58,108 nucleotides of DNA from CAYLPJ01 sp964385465 (GTDB lineage: Bacteria; Planctomycetota; Phycisphaerae; SM23-33): contig CAYLPJ010000040.1 of assembly GCA_964385465.1 (NCBI GenBank), forward strand, positions 1 to 58,108, in the 5' to 3' direction. Below the pieces are notes generated by a model. The model saw only the letters and a list, made by a program, of their open reading frames with translations. It was not told the DNA's origin and made no database searches. Position 1 is the first letter of the stretch. Every line of letters begins with the position of its first letter. Shown here piece after piece: positions 17,900 to 26,387 of this stretch. Both the position numbers and the translations under genes were made by a program.

Positions 17900-19684
17900 C
17901 TATCGGAAGATGCCCGAGCCCGGGCGGACGACGGCGGGCGGGCGTTCGGCCTCGCCGCGGAGGACCATGTCGGCAACGTCCACGACGAGCGCGCCGTGGT
18001 GGTGGTCCAGCCGGTGGCGGCAGCGTCCTTCGCGGACGAACCGCAGGAACTCGTCCATCATGTCCACGTAGGCCCGGTTGGGATCCACGGGGCCGTCCAG
18101 CAGCTCCCGCGGGGCCGGCTCGTCCCTCGTACGCGCCTGGACGTACGGGGCGATCATATCGTAGCGGATCCACCCGTCGGTGCAGACCAGCACGCCGGTG
18201 CGGCTGGGCACGCGCTGGGCGTAGTCCAGGTGCACCTGGCTGACCGGCCCGTCGCGGTGGCCCAGCAGCATGTCGCTGACGGCGTCGACGTCGATACCCA
18301 GCTCCTCGCTGCCGCCGGCCCAGCCGTGGACGCGCTCGATCGGCCCCAGCAGGGCCGCGGCCAGGTCGATCTCGTGGCTGAGCGTGCGGGTGACGCCGCC
18401 GCCGAGGTCCTCCCGGGCGAAGTAGGCCTGGCGGTAGTCTTCGTCGGGATGCCAGTCCGGCAGGTACTGCCCGACCTGGCACTGGAGGCAGACGGGCCAG
18501 CCCACGCGCCCCTCGGCGAGCTCGGCCAGCACCGCCCGCGTGACCGGATGATAGCGGAGGTTGTAGCCCACGAAGACGGTCCGGCCGTGGGCGTCGGCCT
18601 CGCCCAGCAAGGCGGACAGGTCTTCCCCGGGGCGGGCGGCAAGGGGCTTCTCGACGAACACGCCGCGAACGTGCGGCAGCAGCCGCCGGGTGGTCTCCAC
18701 GTGCAGGCTGGTGGGATTGCTGACGATGGCGACGTCCGGTGCGGCGGCCAGCAGCTCGTCCCACTCGGTCACCTCGCGGACGCCGAGGTCCGGGTCGATC
18801 TGCTGGGTATGCCCGCGGCGCGTCCGCAGGGCGGTGATATCCGTCAGCCCCAGCGACCGCAGGTTGCGGATGTGCCTCTGCCCGATGGACCCGCAGCCGA
18901 TGACGGCCGCCGAGCGGACCTCGTGCCTCGGCTTGACGTGGATCTCCGATTGGGCGGTCCATCGCTTGAGGAACGCCCGGGAGCAGCCGGCGTTGATCTG
19001 TTCGATCTCGGGGTGCTCGCGGAGCAACTGGAGGATCTCGTCGAGGCTGAAGACCTCGCCAGGGCGGTGGAGCCTGTCGAAGACCGCCTGGAAGAACGCC
19101 AGGTCCTCGGGGTAGTCCAGCGTCATCCGCAGGCCCGGGCGGCGGTGCAGGGGGTTCTCGATCGGCAGGTCGTGGACGTCGAAGCAGTCCAGGTCCGTGA
19201 AGTAGCGGCCCCAGACCTCGGTCGAGTCGCTGAGCTTCAGATCGAGGATGGCCTTGAGGGCCTCGGGTCTCAGCCCGTAGCTGAACGCCCCGTGCGGCAG
19301 GCCGAAGCTGCGGATCAGGTCCGCGTTGGTGTCTCGGTAGGCCTCGACGATCCGGTCGGCGTAGCCCGGATCGGCGAAGGGACAGTCGCCGGTGATGTTC
19401 AGCGCGTAGTCCAGGTCGAACGCCTCGCACGCGCCGCTCAGCCGCGCCAGCACGTCCTCCGGGTCGCCGGCGAACGCTCGGACGCCCTCCCGCTCGGCGA
19501 GGTCGAACAGCGGGCGGTCCTCCTCGCCCGGTGACGTGCACAGGATGATCTCGTCCACGCGACGCGCCAGCTTCAGCCGGTCCAGCATGTGCGCGATGAT
19601 CTCGCGGCCGTGAATCTCGCGGAGCAGCTTCTTCGGCAGCCGCGTGGACTTCAGCCTCGCCGTGATGAGGTAGCCGACCTTCAT
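17900..19684 (-). CDS. fusion: SpsF/NeuA-like cytidylyltransferase + Gfo/Idh/MocA oxidoreductase
   Basis: 594 residues. Residues 1-245 are a CTP-transferase of the KdsB/NeuA/SpsF class: YLITARLKSTRLPKKLL carries the nucleotide-binding R-x-x-S-x-R-x-P-x-K pattern, followed by LNITGDCPFADP with the metal-binding Asp. Residues about 258-594 are a Gfo/Idh/MocA oxidoreductase with AAVIGCGSIGQRHIRNL and VFVEKPLAA (the EKP motif). One continuous frame joins them. The first domain is the only candidate in the window for CMP activation of the nonulosonate. ATG 19684 overlaps the upstream stop (ATGA), and the SDR gene follows after 7 nt. Confidence 0.9.
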   Translation of the reverse strand: MKVGYLITARLKSTRLPKKLLREIHGREIIAHMLDRLKLARRVDEIILCTSPGEEDRPLFDLAEREGVRAFAGDPEDVLARLSGACEAFDLDYALNITGDCPFADPGYADRIVEAYRDTNADLIRSFGLPHGAFSYGLRPEALKAILDLKLSDSTEVWGRYFTDLDCFDVHDLPIENPLHRRPGLRMTLDYPEDLAFFQAVFDRLHRPGEVFSLDEILQLLREHPEIEQINAGCSRAFLKRWTAQSEIHVKPRHEVRSAAVIGCGSIGQRHIRNLRSLGLTDITALRTRRGHTQQIDPDLGVREVTEWDELLAAAPDVAIVSNPTSLHVETTRRLLPHVRGVFVEKPLAARPGEDLSALLGEADAHGRTVFVGYNLRYHPVTRAVLAELAEGRVGWPVCLQCQVGQYLPDWHPDEDYRQAYFAREDLGGGVTRTLSHEIDLAAALLGPIERVHGWAGGSEELGIDVDAVSDMLLGHRDGPVSQVHLDYAQRVPSRTGVLVCTDGWIRYDMIAPYVQARTRDEPAPRELLDGPVDPNRAYVDMMDEFLRFVREGRCRHRLDHHHGALVVDVADMVLRGEAERPPAVVRPGSGIFR

Positions 19685-20673
19685 TCGACGTCGTCCCGTC
19701 TGACCAAGTGGAAGCGGTCGATATCGCGGCGGGTCTTCCTCCCGGCGAGCGCCTGCCACTGATCGGGGGGCACGCCGAGGTCGTCGGCGCGCATGAACGT
19801 CAGGTCCTCGCGCTGGATCGTCGTCCCGGCGGGCAGGTCGCGTGCGGCGACGAGCGACTTCTTGGAGTACCGCCGGTACTTGATCTCCTCGTCGGTGAAG
19901 GGCTTGGGGACGGCCGAGCCCATGGCCCGCTCCAACTCGCGTACCATGCGGACGAATTCGGCGAACTCGTCGCCGTTGAGCGCGGCCTCGTGATCGATGC
20001 CCTTCTTCGACCGGTCGTGGGTGATGTGCTTTTCGAGAACGTCGACACCGAGCCCGACGGCGGCGGCGGGCAGGTAGAAGGCGTCGGGCTTGTCGGCGTC
20101 GGTGTGGTCCTGGTAGCCGACGGGCAGCTCGAACAGCTCGCGGAGTTTCCGCATGTAGGCCAGGTGGATCTGGTCGGTGGGCGTGGGGAAGCTCTGGTAG
20201 CCGTACATCAGCCAGACGTCCTCGTTGCCCGCGGCCCGGATCCACTCCAGGGCGGTCTCGATCTCGTCCAGCGTGGAGGCCCCGACGGACAGGTCGATCC
20301 GCTTGCCCATCCCCGCGACGTGCTTGACCAGGAACGGGTTGGACAGGTCGGAGCTGTGGAGCTTGAACGCGTCGGCGCCGATCTGGAGGGCGAAGTCCGC
20401 GCTGGCCCGCTCGTAGACGCAGGCGATGATCTGCATCTCCGGCGCCTGCTCGCGGCTGAACTCAGCCAGGGCCCGCCATTCGTCGCGTGACAGCTCGATC
20501 TTCGCCACGCGCTCGAAGTCCGGATGATGGGGGACCATCATGTCCTTGATGGCCCAGACCTGGAACTGGACGGCGTCGGCCCCGGCGGCGGCGGCCGAGG
20601 CGATGATCTGCCTCCCCAACTCCGCGCTGCCGTCGTGACTGCACGCCATCTCTGCGATGATGTGTGTATGCAA
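19681..20673 (-). CDS. divergent second NeuB-like (SpsE-type) synthase
   Basis: 330 residues, the second PEP-condensing synthase homologue of the operon. It retains IIAEMACSHDGSAELG, YQDHTDADKPD, VLEKHITHDRSKKG and a C-terminal SAF domain (KSLVAARDLPAGTTIQREDL). Several core motifs differ from the canonical NeuB downstream: QFQVW instead of KFQTF, and KLHSSDLSNPFL instead of KIGSGELTN. The start is a TTG at 20673, chosen because GGGAG lies 7 nt upstream and the conserved strand begins only five residues later; no ATG or GTG fits. It is translationally coupled to the cytidylyltransferase fusion. It probably makes a different 2-keto-3-deoxy sugar acid or a variant nonulosonate. Confidence 0.82.
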   Translation of the reverse strand: MHTHIIAEMACSHDGSAELGRQIIASAAAAGADAVQFQVWAIKDMMVPHHPDFERVAKIELSRDEWRALAEFSREQAPEMQIIACVYERASADFALQIGADAFKLHSSDLSNPFLVKHVAGMGKRIDLSVGASTLDEIETALEWIRAAGNEDVWLMYGYQSFPTPTDQIHLAYMRKLRELFELPVGYQDHTDADKPDAFYLPAAAVGLGVDVLEKHITHDRSKKGIDHEAALNGDEFAEFVRMVRELERAMGSAVPKPFTDEEIKYRRYSKKSLVAARDLPAGTTIQREDLTFMRADDLGVPPDQWQALAGRKTRRDIDRFHLVRRDDVE

Positions 20674-20702
20674 AGCGATTCTCCCGATCCCGGGGTGTTC
20701 GT

Positions 20703-21668
20703 TCAGGCCCGCCGGGCCATGCGCCGCAGCTTGTCGCGTGCCCGCCGGGAGAACCGGCGGACGCGGTACGGCAGCCAGCGGGCCGCCATGTAGACCGACC
20801 GGCGGCGGCGCTCTCGCGCGCGGTCGGCGTCGGTAACGGGCTCGGACAGCTCGTAGCCGGCCTCGGCGACGGCGCCGCCGAGGGCAAGCTCCACGGCTCG
20901 GCCGAGCGAGGGGCTGTTCTTGCGCCAGCGCCCGATGGGGGTCGGGTCGAAGTAGCCCTTCACGTCGCCGAAGGAGGAGTTGTCCTGCCACTTGCGGCCG
21001 TAGTCCTCGACGGCGTCGGCGTCGGGCACGGCGATATGCGAGACGCCGAGAAAGCCACGGACCTCGGGGAACCAGGCCTCGGGATCGCGGAGGATGTCCT
21101 CGTAGCGGACGACCATCAGGCGGTCGCGGAGGTCCTCCCGGCCGGCGAGGCCGGCAATCGTGCGGTAGGAGTCCACCCAGCCGTCGATGAACTCGTAGCG
21201 GCCCTCGGGCGCCAGCCACGGCCACTTCCGCATGGCCGAGACGACCACGTCCCGCGGGTCGCGGAGGACGTAGATCACCTTGAGGTCGGTGACCGCGTCG
21301 AGCAGATCGGCGAGATAGGGATGCGAGATGGTGGCCTTGTGCCCGACGACGGGCCTCTCCGGCTCGGCGATGCGGTCCAGCACGGTCGTGTAGAATCCCA
21401 CCAGCGTGTCGAACTCGCCGGTTTCGACGGGGACGTCAAGGTCCTCGCGGACCCGCCGGCAGGCGCGGCCGAAGGCGTCCAGCACGGCTTGCTTGCGGGT
21501 CTCGTCGAGCGTGCCTGCCAGCCCGGCCTCGCCGGCGAGGGGGACCAGCTCGCGGAGGATCAGGAAGTCCCGGTACAGGACGATCTCCCGCTGGGCGGCG
21601 AGGAAGTTCGCCACCAGCGTCGTCCCGCTGCGCCGCTGCCCGGTGACAAGAAGACGGGTGGTGGGCAC
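20703..21668 (-). CDS. PAPS-dependent sulfotransferase
   Basis: About 321 residues. 5'-phosphosulfate motif RLLVTGQRRSGTTLV near the N-terminus, and 3'-phosphate motif LKVIYVLRDPRDVVVS, a very clear sulfotransferase signature pair. The C-terminal 40 residues are strongly basic (RRRR and repeated Arg/Lys), possibly for membrane or polyanion contact. GTG 21668 is preferred because GAGGGA lies 8 nt upstream; a GTG two codons earlier is too close to it. It is unlike the sulfotransferase that ends the operon, so two different positions may be sulfated. Confidence 0.88.
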   Translation of the reverse strand: MPTTRLLVTGQRRSGTTLVANFLAAQREIVLYRDFLILRELVPLAGEAGLAGTLDETRKQAVLDAFGRACRRVREDLDVPVETGEFDTLVGFYTTVLDRIAEPERPVVGHKATISHPYLADLLDAVTDLKVIYVLRDPRDVVVSAMRKWPWLAPEGRYEFIDGWVDSYRTIAGLAGREDLRDRLMVVRYEDILRDPEAWFPEVRGFLGVSHIAVPDADAVEDYGRKWQDNSSFGDVKGYFDPTPIGRWRKNSPSLGRAVELALGGAVAEAGYELSEPVTDADRARERRRRSVYMAARWLPYRVRRFSRRARDKLRRMARRA

Positions 21669-21726
21669 GCTCACACTCCCTCTTGCCGGCCCGGGGGGCT
21701 GCATGGCTGGATCGGGGGTCGAGGTC

Positions 21727-23241
21727 TCACGGGATGCGCTCCTTGTCTCCGGTCAGATCGAGCCGGTAGAAGACGGTGCTGTCGCCGTCGATCCGCGCGT
21801 CGGGGACCTCTCGGAGGCACTCGAACCCGAGGGACTCGAAGATGCGGCGGCTGGCGGCATTGGCGCCCCACGTTCGCGTGTGGACGGTGGCGACGCCCTC
21901 GCGGCGGCAGCGCTCGACGATTTCGGCGACCAAGCGGCGCCCCAGCCCGCGCCCGCGATCCTCGCGGCGCACGTAGGAGACGGCGATGTCGTGAGAGCCT
22001 CGTTTGCGGGCCGGCTCGTCGGTGACGAAACCGACCGGCTCACCTGCGGCGTCGCGCAAGGCGAACAGGCGGAAGCCCTCCCGCCCTTCTCGAGACTGGA
22101 GATACTCCGCCAGCGTGAAGCCCGGGTCGTCCCGCGCGGCGAGGAACGCACCGGCGGCGTCCGCATCGGCCACCAGGTCGGCCACGTCCTCCAGGGCCGC
22201 CGGGCCGAAGGACGGCTCGGCCAGGGCCGAGGTCATCGACGGGAGCTCCGACCAGAGGTCGTCGATCGCCCCGGGCAGGCCGCCGGTGTGCCAGAAGACG
22301 ACCGGGCGGGCGGGGTCGGCGTCGCGGCACAATCCGGCCAGACCGCCGAGGGCCTTGCCCGTGTAGGTGTGGTCCAGCAGCAGGCCCTCGCAGCGCAGGG
22401 CTGCGGAGACGGCCTCCCTGGAGGCGTCCGTCGGCTCGCCGTAGCCGGCGCCGACGAAGGCGTCGGAGATGTCGAAGTCCTCGGCGGCGGGGGCGGACAT
22501 GTCCAGCACCTCACAGACGCGACGGGCGGCACGGGCGGCTTCGGTCCGGCACCGCCGGGCCGGGTGGGCGATGCTGACGCCGCGGATGCAGACGTCCGCG
22601 CCGGCACGAAGCACGCCGCAGGTCAGCCCCGCCAGCGTGCTGCCGGTCCCCACCGCCAGGACAATGTCGTACGCTGCCATCCCCTCGGCCGACATGGCTT
22701 CGTGCAGCTCGTCGAAGGCGTCCACGAATGCCGACGTGCCCTCCAGGCAGGCCCCGCCCTCGGGGACGGTGTAGGGCACGTGGCCGCGGCCGGCCAGGGA
22801 CGCGGCGAGTTCCGCGACGGTTGCGCCGACCCGCATCCGGGCGGTTACCTCGCTGCCGCGGTCTCCCGGAACGTAAGTGATCCGTCGGACCTCCGTGCCA
22901 AGGCGTTCGTGCAGTCGCTCGTTGAAGCCGGGGCGGTGCGGGCCCTCGGGGCCGCTCAGCACGACGGCGGGCTGCCAGCCGAGCATGCGGGCCACCACCG
23001 CGGTCATGCAAGCGTGGTTGGAGGAGGCCGCCCCGCTGGTCACCAGCGCATCGGCCCCGGCGGCCCGTGCGGCGGCGGCGATCCGCTCGAGCTTGCGCAA
23101 CTTGTTGCCCCCCGGCCCGCGCCCCAGCAGGTCGTCGCGCTTGATCCACAGCGAGCGGACCTTCAGCACCTCGGCCAGACTGTCCGCGCGGTGAACCGGC
23201 GACGGCAGGCTGCACAGCGGCAATCGCTCGCCAGGGCCCAT
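21727..23241 (-). CDS. fusion: fold-type II PLP enzyme (D-cysteine desulfhydrase/ACC deaminase-like) + GNAT acetyltransferase
   Basis: 504 residues. Residues 1-310 resemble the D-cysteine desulfhydrase/ACC deaminase family: WIKRDDLLGRGPGGNKLRKL with the probable PLP lysine at about 47, SGAASSNHACMTAVVAR, VLAVGTGSTLAGL, and a C-terminal FWHTGGLPGA. Residues about 335-504 are a GNAT domain, with the acetyl-CoA pyrophosphate loop RREDRGRGLGRRLV (about 424-437) followed by ANAASRRIFESLGFE. The gene starts 9 nt after the carrier-protein gene, in the middle of the Dlt-like block. It might make, racemise or N-acylate an unusual amino acid to be loaded onto the carrier; that role is inference. Confidence 0.85.
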   Translation of the reverse strand: MGPGERLPLCSLPSPVHRADSLAEVLKVRSLWIKRDDLLGRGPGGNKLRKLERIAAAARAAGADALVTSGAASSNHACMTAVVARMLGWQPAVVLSGPEGPHRPGFNERLHERLGTEVRRITYVPGDRGSEVTARMRVGATVAELAASLAGRGHVPYTVPEGGACLEGTSAFVDAFDELHEAMSAEGMAAYDIVLAVGTGSTLAGLTCGVLRAGADVCIRGVSIAHPARRCRTEAARAARRVCEVLDMSAPAAEDFDISDAFVGAGYGEPTDASREAVSAALRCEGLLLDHTYTGKALGGLAGLCRDADPARPVVFWHTGGLPGAIDDLWSELPSMTSALAEPSFGPAALEDVADLVADADAAGAFLAARDDPGFTLAEYLQSREGREGFRLFALRDAAGEPVGFVTDEPARKRGSHDIAVSYVRREDRGRGLGRRLVAEIVERCRREGVATVHTRTWGANAASRRIFESLGFECLREVPDARIDGDSTVFYRLDLTGDKERIP

Positions 23242-23250
23242 GGCCGCACG

Positions 23251-23502
23251 CTAGCCCTTGGCCGATACCTTGCGCTCGACGAAGACCATCATCCGGTCGA
23301 CCGTGTCGAGGTTGTCCAGGCTGACCTCCAGGGCGTTGATCTTGATGCCGGCCTCCTTCTCCATGAACGTGACGATGTCCACCAGGCTGAACGAGTCAAG
23401 CACCCCGCTGGAGAACAGCGGCGAGCCGTCGCTCAACTCACCTGCCCCAACGCCGAACTCGTCGGAGATGTACGCTACCAGAGCCTCTCGTGTCAGTGCC
23501 AT
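23251..23502 (-). CDS. acyl carrier protein (DltC-like position)
   Basis: 83-residue acidic four-helix carrier protein. The phosphopantetheine attachment serine is Ser37 in SGVLDSFSLVD, followed by the recognition helix IVTFMEKEAGI. GGGAG lies about 9 nt before the ATG. It sits directly downstream of the AMP-forming ligase gene (43 nt) and upstream of the PLP-GNAT gene (9 nt). It would accept an acyl or aminoacyl group as a thioester from the ligase and present it to the MBOAT protein. The fatty-acid ACP of the cell is normally in a fab operon, so this is a dedicated carrier. Confidence 0.9.
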   Translation of the reverse strand: MALTREALVAYISDEFGVGAGELSDGSPLFSSGVLDSFSLVDIVTFMEKEAGIKINALEVSLDNLDTVDRMMVFVERKVSAKG

Positions 23503-23545
23503 CGGGCTGTACTCCCGTAGCGACGCGCCGACCTGGGGCCGGTCG

Positions 23546-25108
23546 TCAGTTCGCCTGTCTGGTTTCGCGAATCACGGCCGGACGGTCAATCTTGCCGCTG
23601 GCCGTGCGGGGCATGGCCCCTTGCCAAAGGTGGATTCGCCGGGGCACCATGTAGCTGGGCATGTTCTCCCGGCAGAACCGCAGGATGTCTTCGGCGTCGA
23701 GGCCCCCGCCGCCGGCGGCGCTGACGGCGGCCAGCACCACCTGCCCGAGTTCCTCGTCCTCGTCACCGAAGGCGACGACGTCGCCCGCTCCTTCGTATCG
23801 GTAGATTGCTTCCTCGACTTCCGTTGGACTGATCCGGTAGCCGCTGCACTTGATCATCCCGTCGGCCCGCCCGACGAACCATAGGATGCCGTCGTCGTCA
23901 CGACGGACGATATCGCCGCTGTACAGAACCTTCTCCTGCCCGATCCGGGGCACGAGCCCCTTGCAGACGCGGAACTTGTCCACCGTCGCCTCGGGCTTGT
24001 TCCAGTAGCCCCGGCTGATCAGGCTGCCGCGATGGACCAGCTCGCCTTCCTCGTTCGGGCCGCACAACTCGTCGCTGTCCCGATCCACCACGTACAGCTC
24101 TACGTTCGGGATCGCCTTGCCGATCGCGCCCATCTTCTTCTCAAACAGTTCCGGCGGCAGGAAGCTCGAGCGGAATGCCTCGGTCAGGCCGTACATCAGG
24201 AAGACCCGCGCGTGCGCGAAGACCTTCGGCATGGCCTCGAGAATCACCGCCGGGATCTTCCCGCCGGAGTTGGTGACGTAGCGCAGGGCCGGCAGATCGG
24301 TCCCGGCCTCCTGGAGGTAGCGGACGACCTGGATCCACGTCGGCGGCACGGCCGCCATGCCGGTGACAGCCTTGCCGACCAGCGTCTTGACGATCTCGGC
24401 GGCCAGCACGACGGGCTGGAGGACCAGCGTCCCGCCGACGAGGAACATGGTGGTCAACTGGTTGAGCCCGTAGTCGAAGCTCATCGGCAGCAGTCCGAGG
24501 ATGCGGTCCTCTGCGGTGTTGCCGATATATCGGGCCACGATCCGCGCCCCGGCAACGAGGTTGGCGTGGGTGAGCATCACGCCCTTGGGCATGCCGGTGG
24601 AACCGGAGGTGTAGAGCAGCGCGGCGAGGTCGACGTCGATGGGGCCGCGCACGTCCGGCGAGGGCGCTTCGGGGACATCCGCCCAGGAGGTCACGCGGGG
24701 ATCGTCGTCGGCTTTGCCCGCGACGAGGACGCCGTCGAGCTCGTCGACCAGCCCGTCGGCGGCCGCGGCGCGGGCCTTGCGGGTGTCAGTGACCAGCAAG
24801 CGTATGCCGCAGTCGCCGATGATGTATCGAAGCTGGTGGACGGTCCACTGGTAGTTGACGTTGACGAACACCCCGCCGATCCGCGCGACGGCGAACGTGG
24901 CGATGACTTCCTCGAACCCCTTGCGCAGGTGAATGCCGACGCGGTCCCCGCGCCGAACGCCCCGGTCGAGCAGCCAGGCCGCGAGGGCGTCCACCCGTCG
25001 GCCCAGTTCCCCGTAGGTCAGCGCCTTGTCGCCGAGGACCAAAGCCGGGTGGTCCGCTCGGTCGGTCAGGTTCTTGGCCAGCAGATCGTAAACGGTGAAG
25101 GTGAACAC
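23546..25108 (-). CDS. AMP-forming acyl/aminoacyl ligase (adenylation enzyme, DltA-like role)
   Basis: About 520 residues, ANL superfamily. The ATP-binding signature LLYTSGSTGMPKGV is at about residues 163-176. Further motifs are MYGLTEAFRSSFLPP, a hinge region SGDIVRRDDDGILWFVGRADG, and a C-terminal catalytic lysine region PRTASGKIDRPAV. GTG 25108 has GGAG 8 nt upstream; the longer reading lacks conserved sequence. It activates a carboxylate as an adenylate and loads the adjacent carrier protein. Overall it looks as close to acyl-CoA/exosortase-associated ligases as to DltA, so the acid (D-amino acid, hydroxy acid or other) is unknown. Confidence 0.88.
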   Translation of the reverse strand: MFTFTVYDLLAKNLTDRADHPALVLGDKALTYGELGRRVDALAAWLLDRGVRRGDRVGIHLRKGFEEVIATFAVARIGGVFVNVNYQWTVHQLRYIIGDCGIRLLVTDTRKARAAAADGLVDELDGVLVAGKADDDPRVTSWADVPEAPSPDVRGPIDVDLAALLYTSGSTGMPKGVMLTHANLVAGARIVARYIGNTAEDRILGLLPMSFDYGLNQLTTMFLVGGTLVLQPVVLAAEIVKTLVGKAVTGMAAVPPTWIQVVRYLQEAGTDLPALRYVTNSGGKIPAVILEAMPKVFAHARVFLMYGLTEAFRSSFLPPELFEKKMGAIGKAIPNVELYVVDRDSDELCGPNEEGELVHRGSLISRGYWNKPEATVDKFRVCKGLVPRIGQEKVLYSGDIVRRDDDGILWFVGRADGMIKCSGYRISPTEVEEAIYRYEGAGDVVAFGDEDEELGQVVLAAVSAAGGGGLDAEDILRFCRENMPSYMVPRRIHLWQGAMPRTASGKIDRPAVIRETRQAN

Positions 25109-25142
25109 GTCGGGTCTCCGGAGTCGGCACGGGTTCGGTCGG

Positions 25143-26363
25143 CTAGGGCGGCGGCAGGTCCAGGCCGATGAGCTTGACCAGCAGCCGGGCGGTATCGTAC
25201 ACATCCTGCGTGTCGGAGAACAAGAAGGACATGCTGGCCACGACATAGGCTTGCGTCAGCGCCCAGCCGACGACCTTGCCGGCGGGCGTGTCGGCCAGGG
25301 GCAGCGGCCCGCGCTTCTTCCGCCAGCGTGCCCACTTGGTGAACAGCCAGACCCCCGTCCCGTGCCACAGCCCCCACATGATCCGCAGGGGCGTCCCCGC
25401 GTGCCACAGGCCGATGACAAGGAACGAGGCGTACAGCGCGAGCGTCGGGCGGCGGAGGTAGCCGAGAATCGGCATGTAGATGTAGGCCTGGCACCACCCG
25501 CTGAGCGTCCTGTGCCACCGCCGCCAGAAATCGCTCATGCTCGTGGCGAGGATCGGCCAGTTGAAGTTCTCCATGATCCGCAGGCCGAACAGCCGGCTGG
25601 TGCCGATGGCGATGTCCGCGTAGGCGCTGAAGTCCAGGTAGAAGTAGACCCAGTGCAGGGCGAGATAGATCCACACCGTTTCAGTGGGCAGTTCCGGCAG
25701 CTTGTCGAAAATCGTCGCTACCGTCACGCCACGGGTGGTCTCGGTGATTCCCAGCTTGGCGATGAACCGCTGGACGGCCCACTCGGCGAGGGCGAACTTC
25801 TTGACCAGTCCGTAGGTCATGCGCGTCAGGCCTTCGGTCATCGACGACGCCGACCATGACTCCTGCTGGTTGGCCAGGAAATGGTCGTACCGCTCGATGG
25901 GCCCGGCGGTGAAGATCGGGAACAGCAGCATGTAGGCCAGGAACTGCCCGAGGGACCTGTCGGTAATGTTGCCCCGGGCGACCTCGGCGGCGTAGTGGAT
26001 GAGCTTGAACGTGTAGTAGCTGATGCCCAGGGGGATCAGCAGGTGCCCGGCCCCCCAGCCCTCGCCGGTCAGCGCACCGACCAGCGGCGGAACGTATTTG
26101 AAGTACGCCAGGAACCCGATGAGCCCGAGGATGATCGCTGTCCCGACGGTCCAACGGTTGCGCCGCCCTTCAACCAGGTGCGGCGCCAGCAGGTAGACCG
26201 CCAGCGACCAACCGACCACTGCACAGGTGCTGAACGGGGCCAGGTGGAGCAGGAAGCCGAACGACACCGCGCCGAGGAATCCGGGGCGAACGCGTCGGGG
26301 CAGCAGCCAGTGCGTGGGCACCGCCACCAGCAGGACGATCCAGAACCATGGGTTCAGCAACAT
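25143..26363 (-). CDS. MBOAT-family membrane O-acyltransferase (DltB/AlgI-like)
   Basis: 406 residues with about ten membrane segments (MLLNPWFWIVLLVAVPTHWL at the N-terminus). The family core is present: FWRRWHRTLSGWCQAYIYMP and VIGLWHAGTPLRIMWGLWHG, with the invariant catalytic His321 in GLWHAG. MBOAT proteins of this group move an acyl group from a cytoplasmic thioester across the membrane onto a surface polymer. The ATG has AGGGA about 9 nt upstream and is 24 nt after the stop of the microprotein gene. Neighbouring ligase and carrier genes favour a Dlt-type donor over the acetyl donor of alginate-type systems. Confidence 0.92.
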   Translation of the reverse strand: MLLNPWFWIVLLVAVPTHWLLPRRVRPGFLGAVSFGFLLHLAPFSTCAVVGWSLAVYLLAPHLVEGRRNRWTVGTAIILGLIGFLAYFKYVPPLVGALTGEGWGAGHLLIPLGISYYTFKLIHYAAEVARGNITDRSLGQFLAYMLLFPIFTAGPIERYDHFLANQQESWSASSMTEGLTRMTYGLVKKFALAEWAVQRFIAKLGITETTRGVTVATIFDKLPELPTETVWIYLALHWVYFYLDFSAYADIAIGTSRLFGLRIMENFNWPILATSMSDFWRRWHRTLSGWCQAYIYMPILGYLRRPTLALYASFLVIGLWHAGTPLRIMWGLWHGTGVWLFTKWARWRKKRGPLPLADTPAGKVVGWALTQAYVVASMSFLFSDTQDVYDTARLLVKLIGLDLPPP

Positions 26364-26387
26364 CGGCGGGTTCCCTGTGCCGGCATC

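Noticed and set aside
20703..23241. D-amino-acid biosynthesis assigned to the PLP-GNAT enzyme
   Set aside because: Attractive for a Dlt-like pathway, but the family includes desulfhydrases and deaminases and substrate residues cannot be read without alignment; kept only as a hypothesis.
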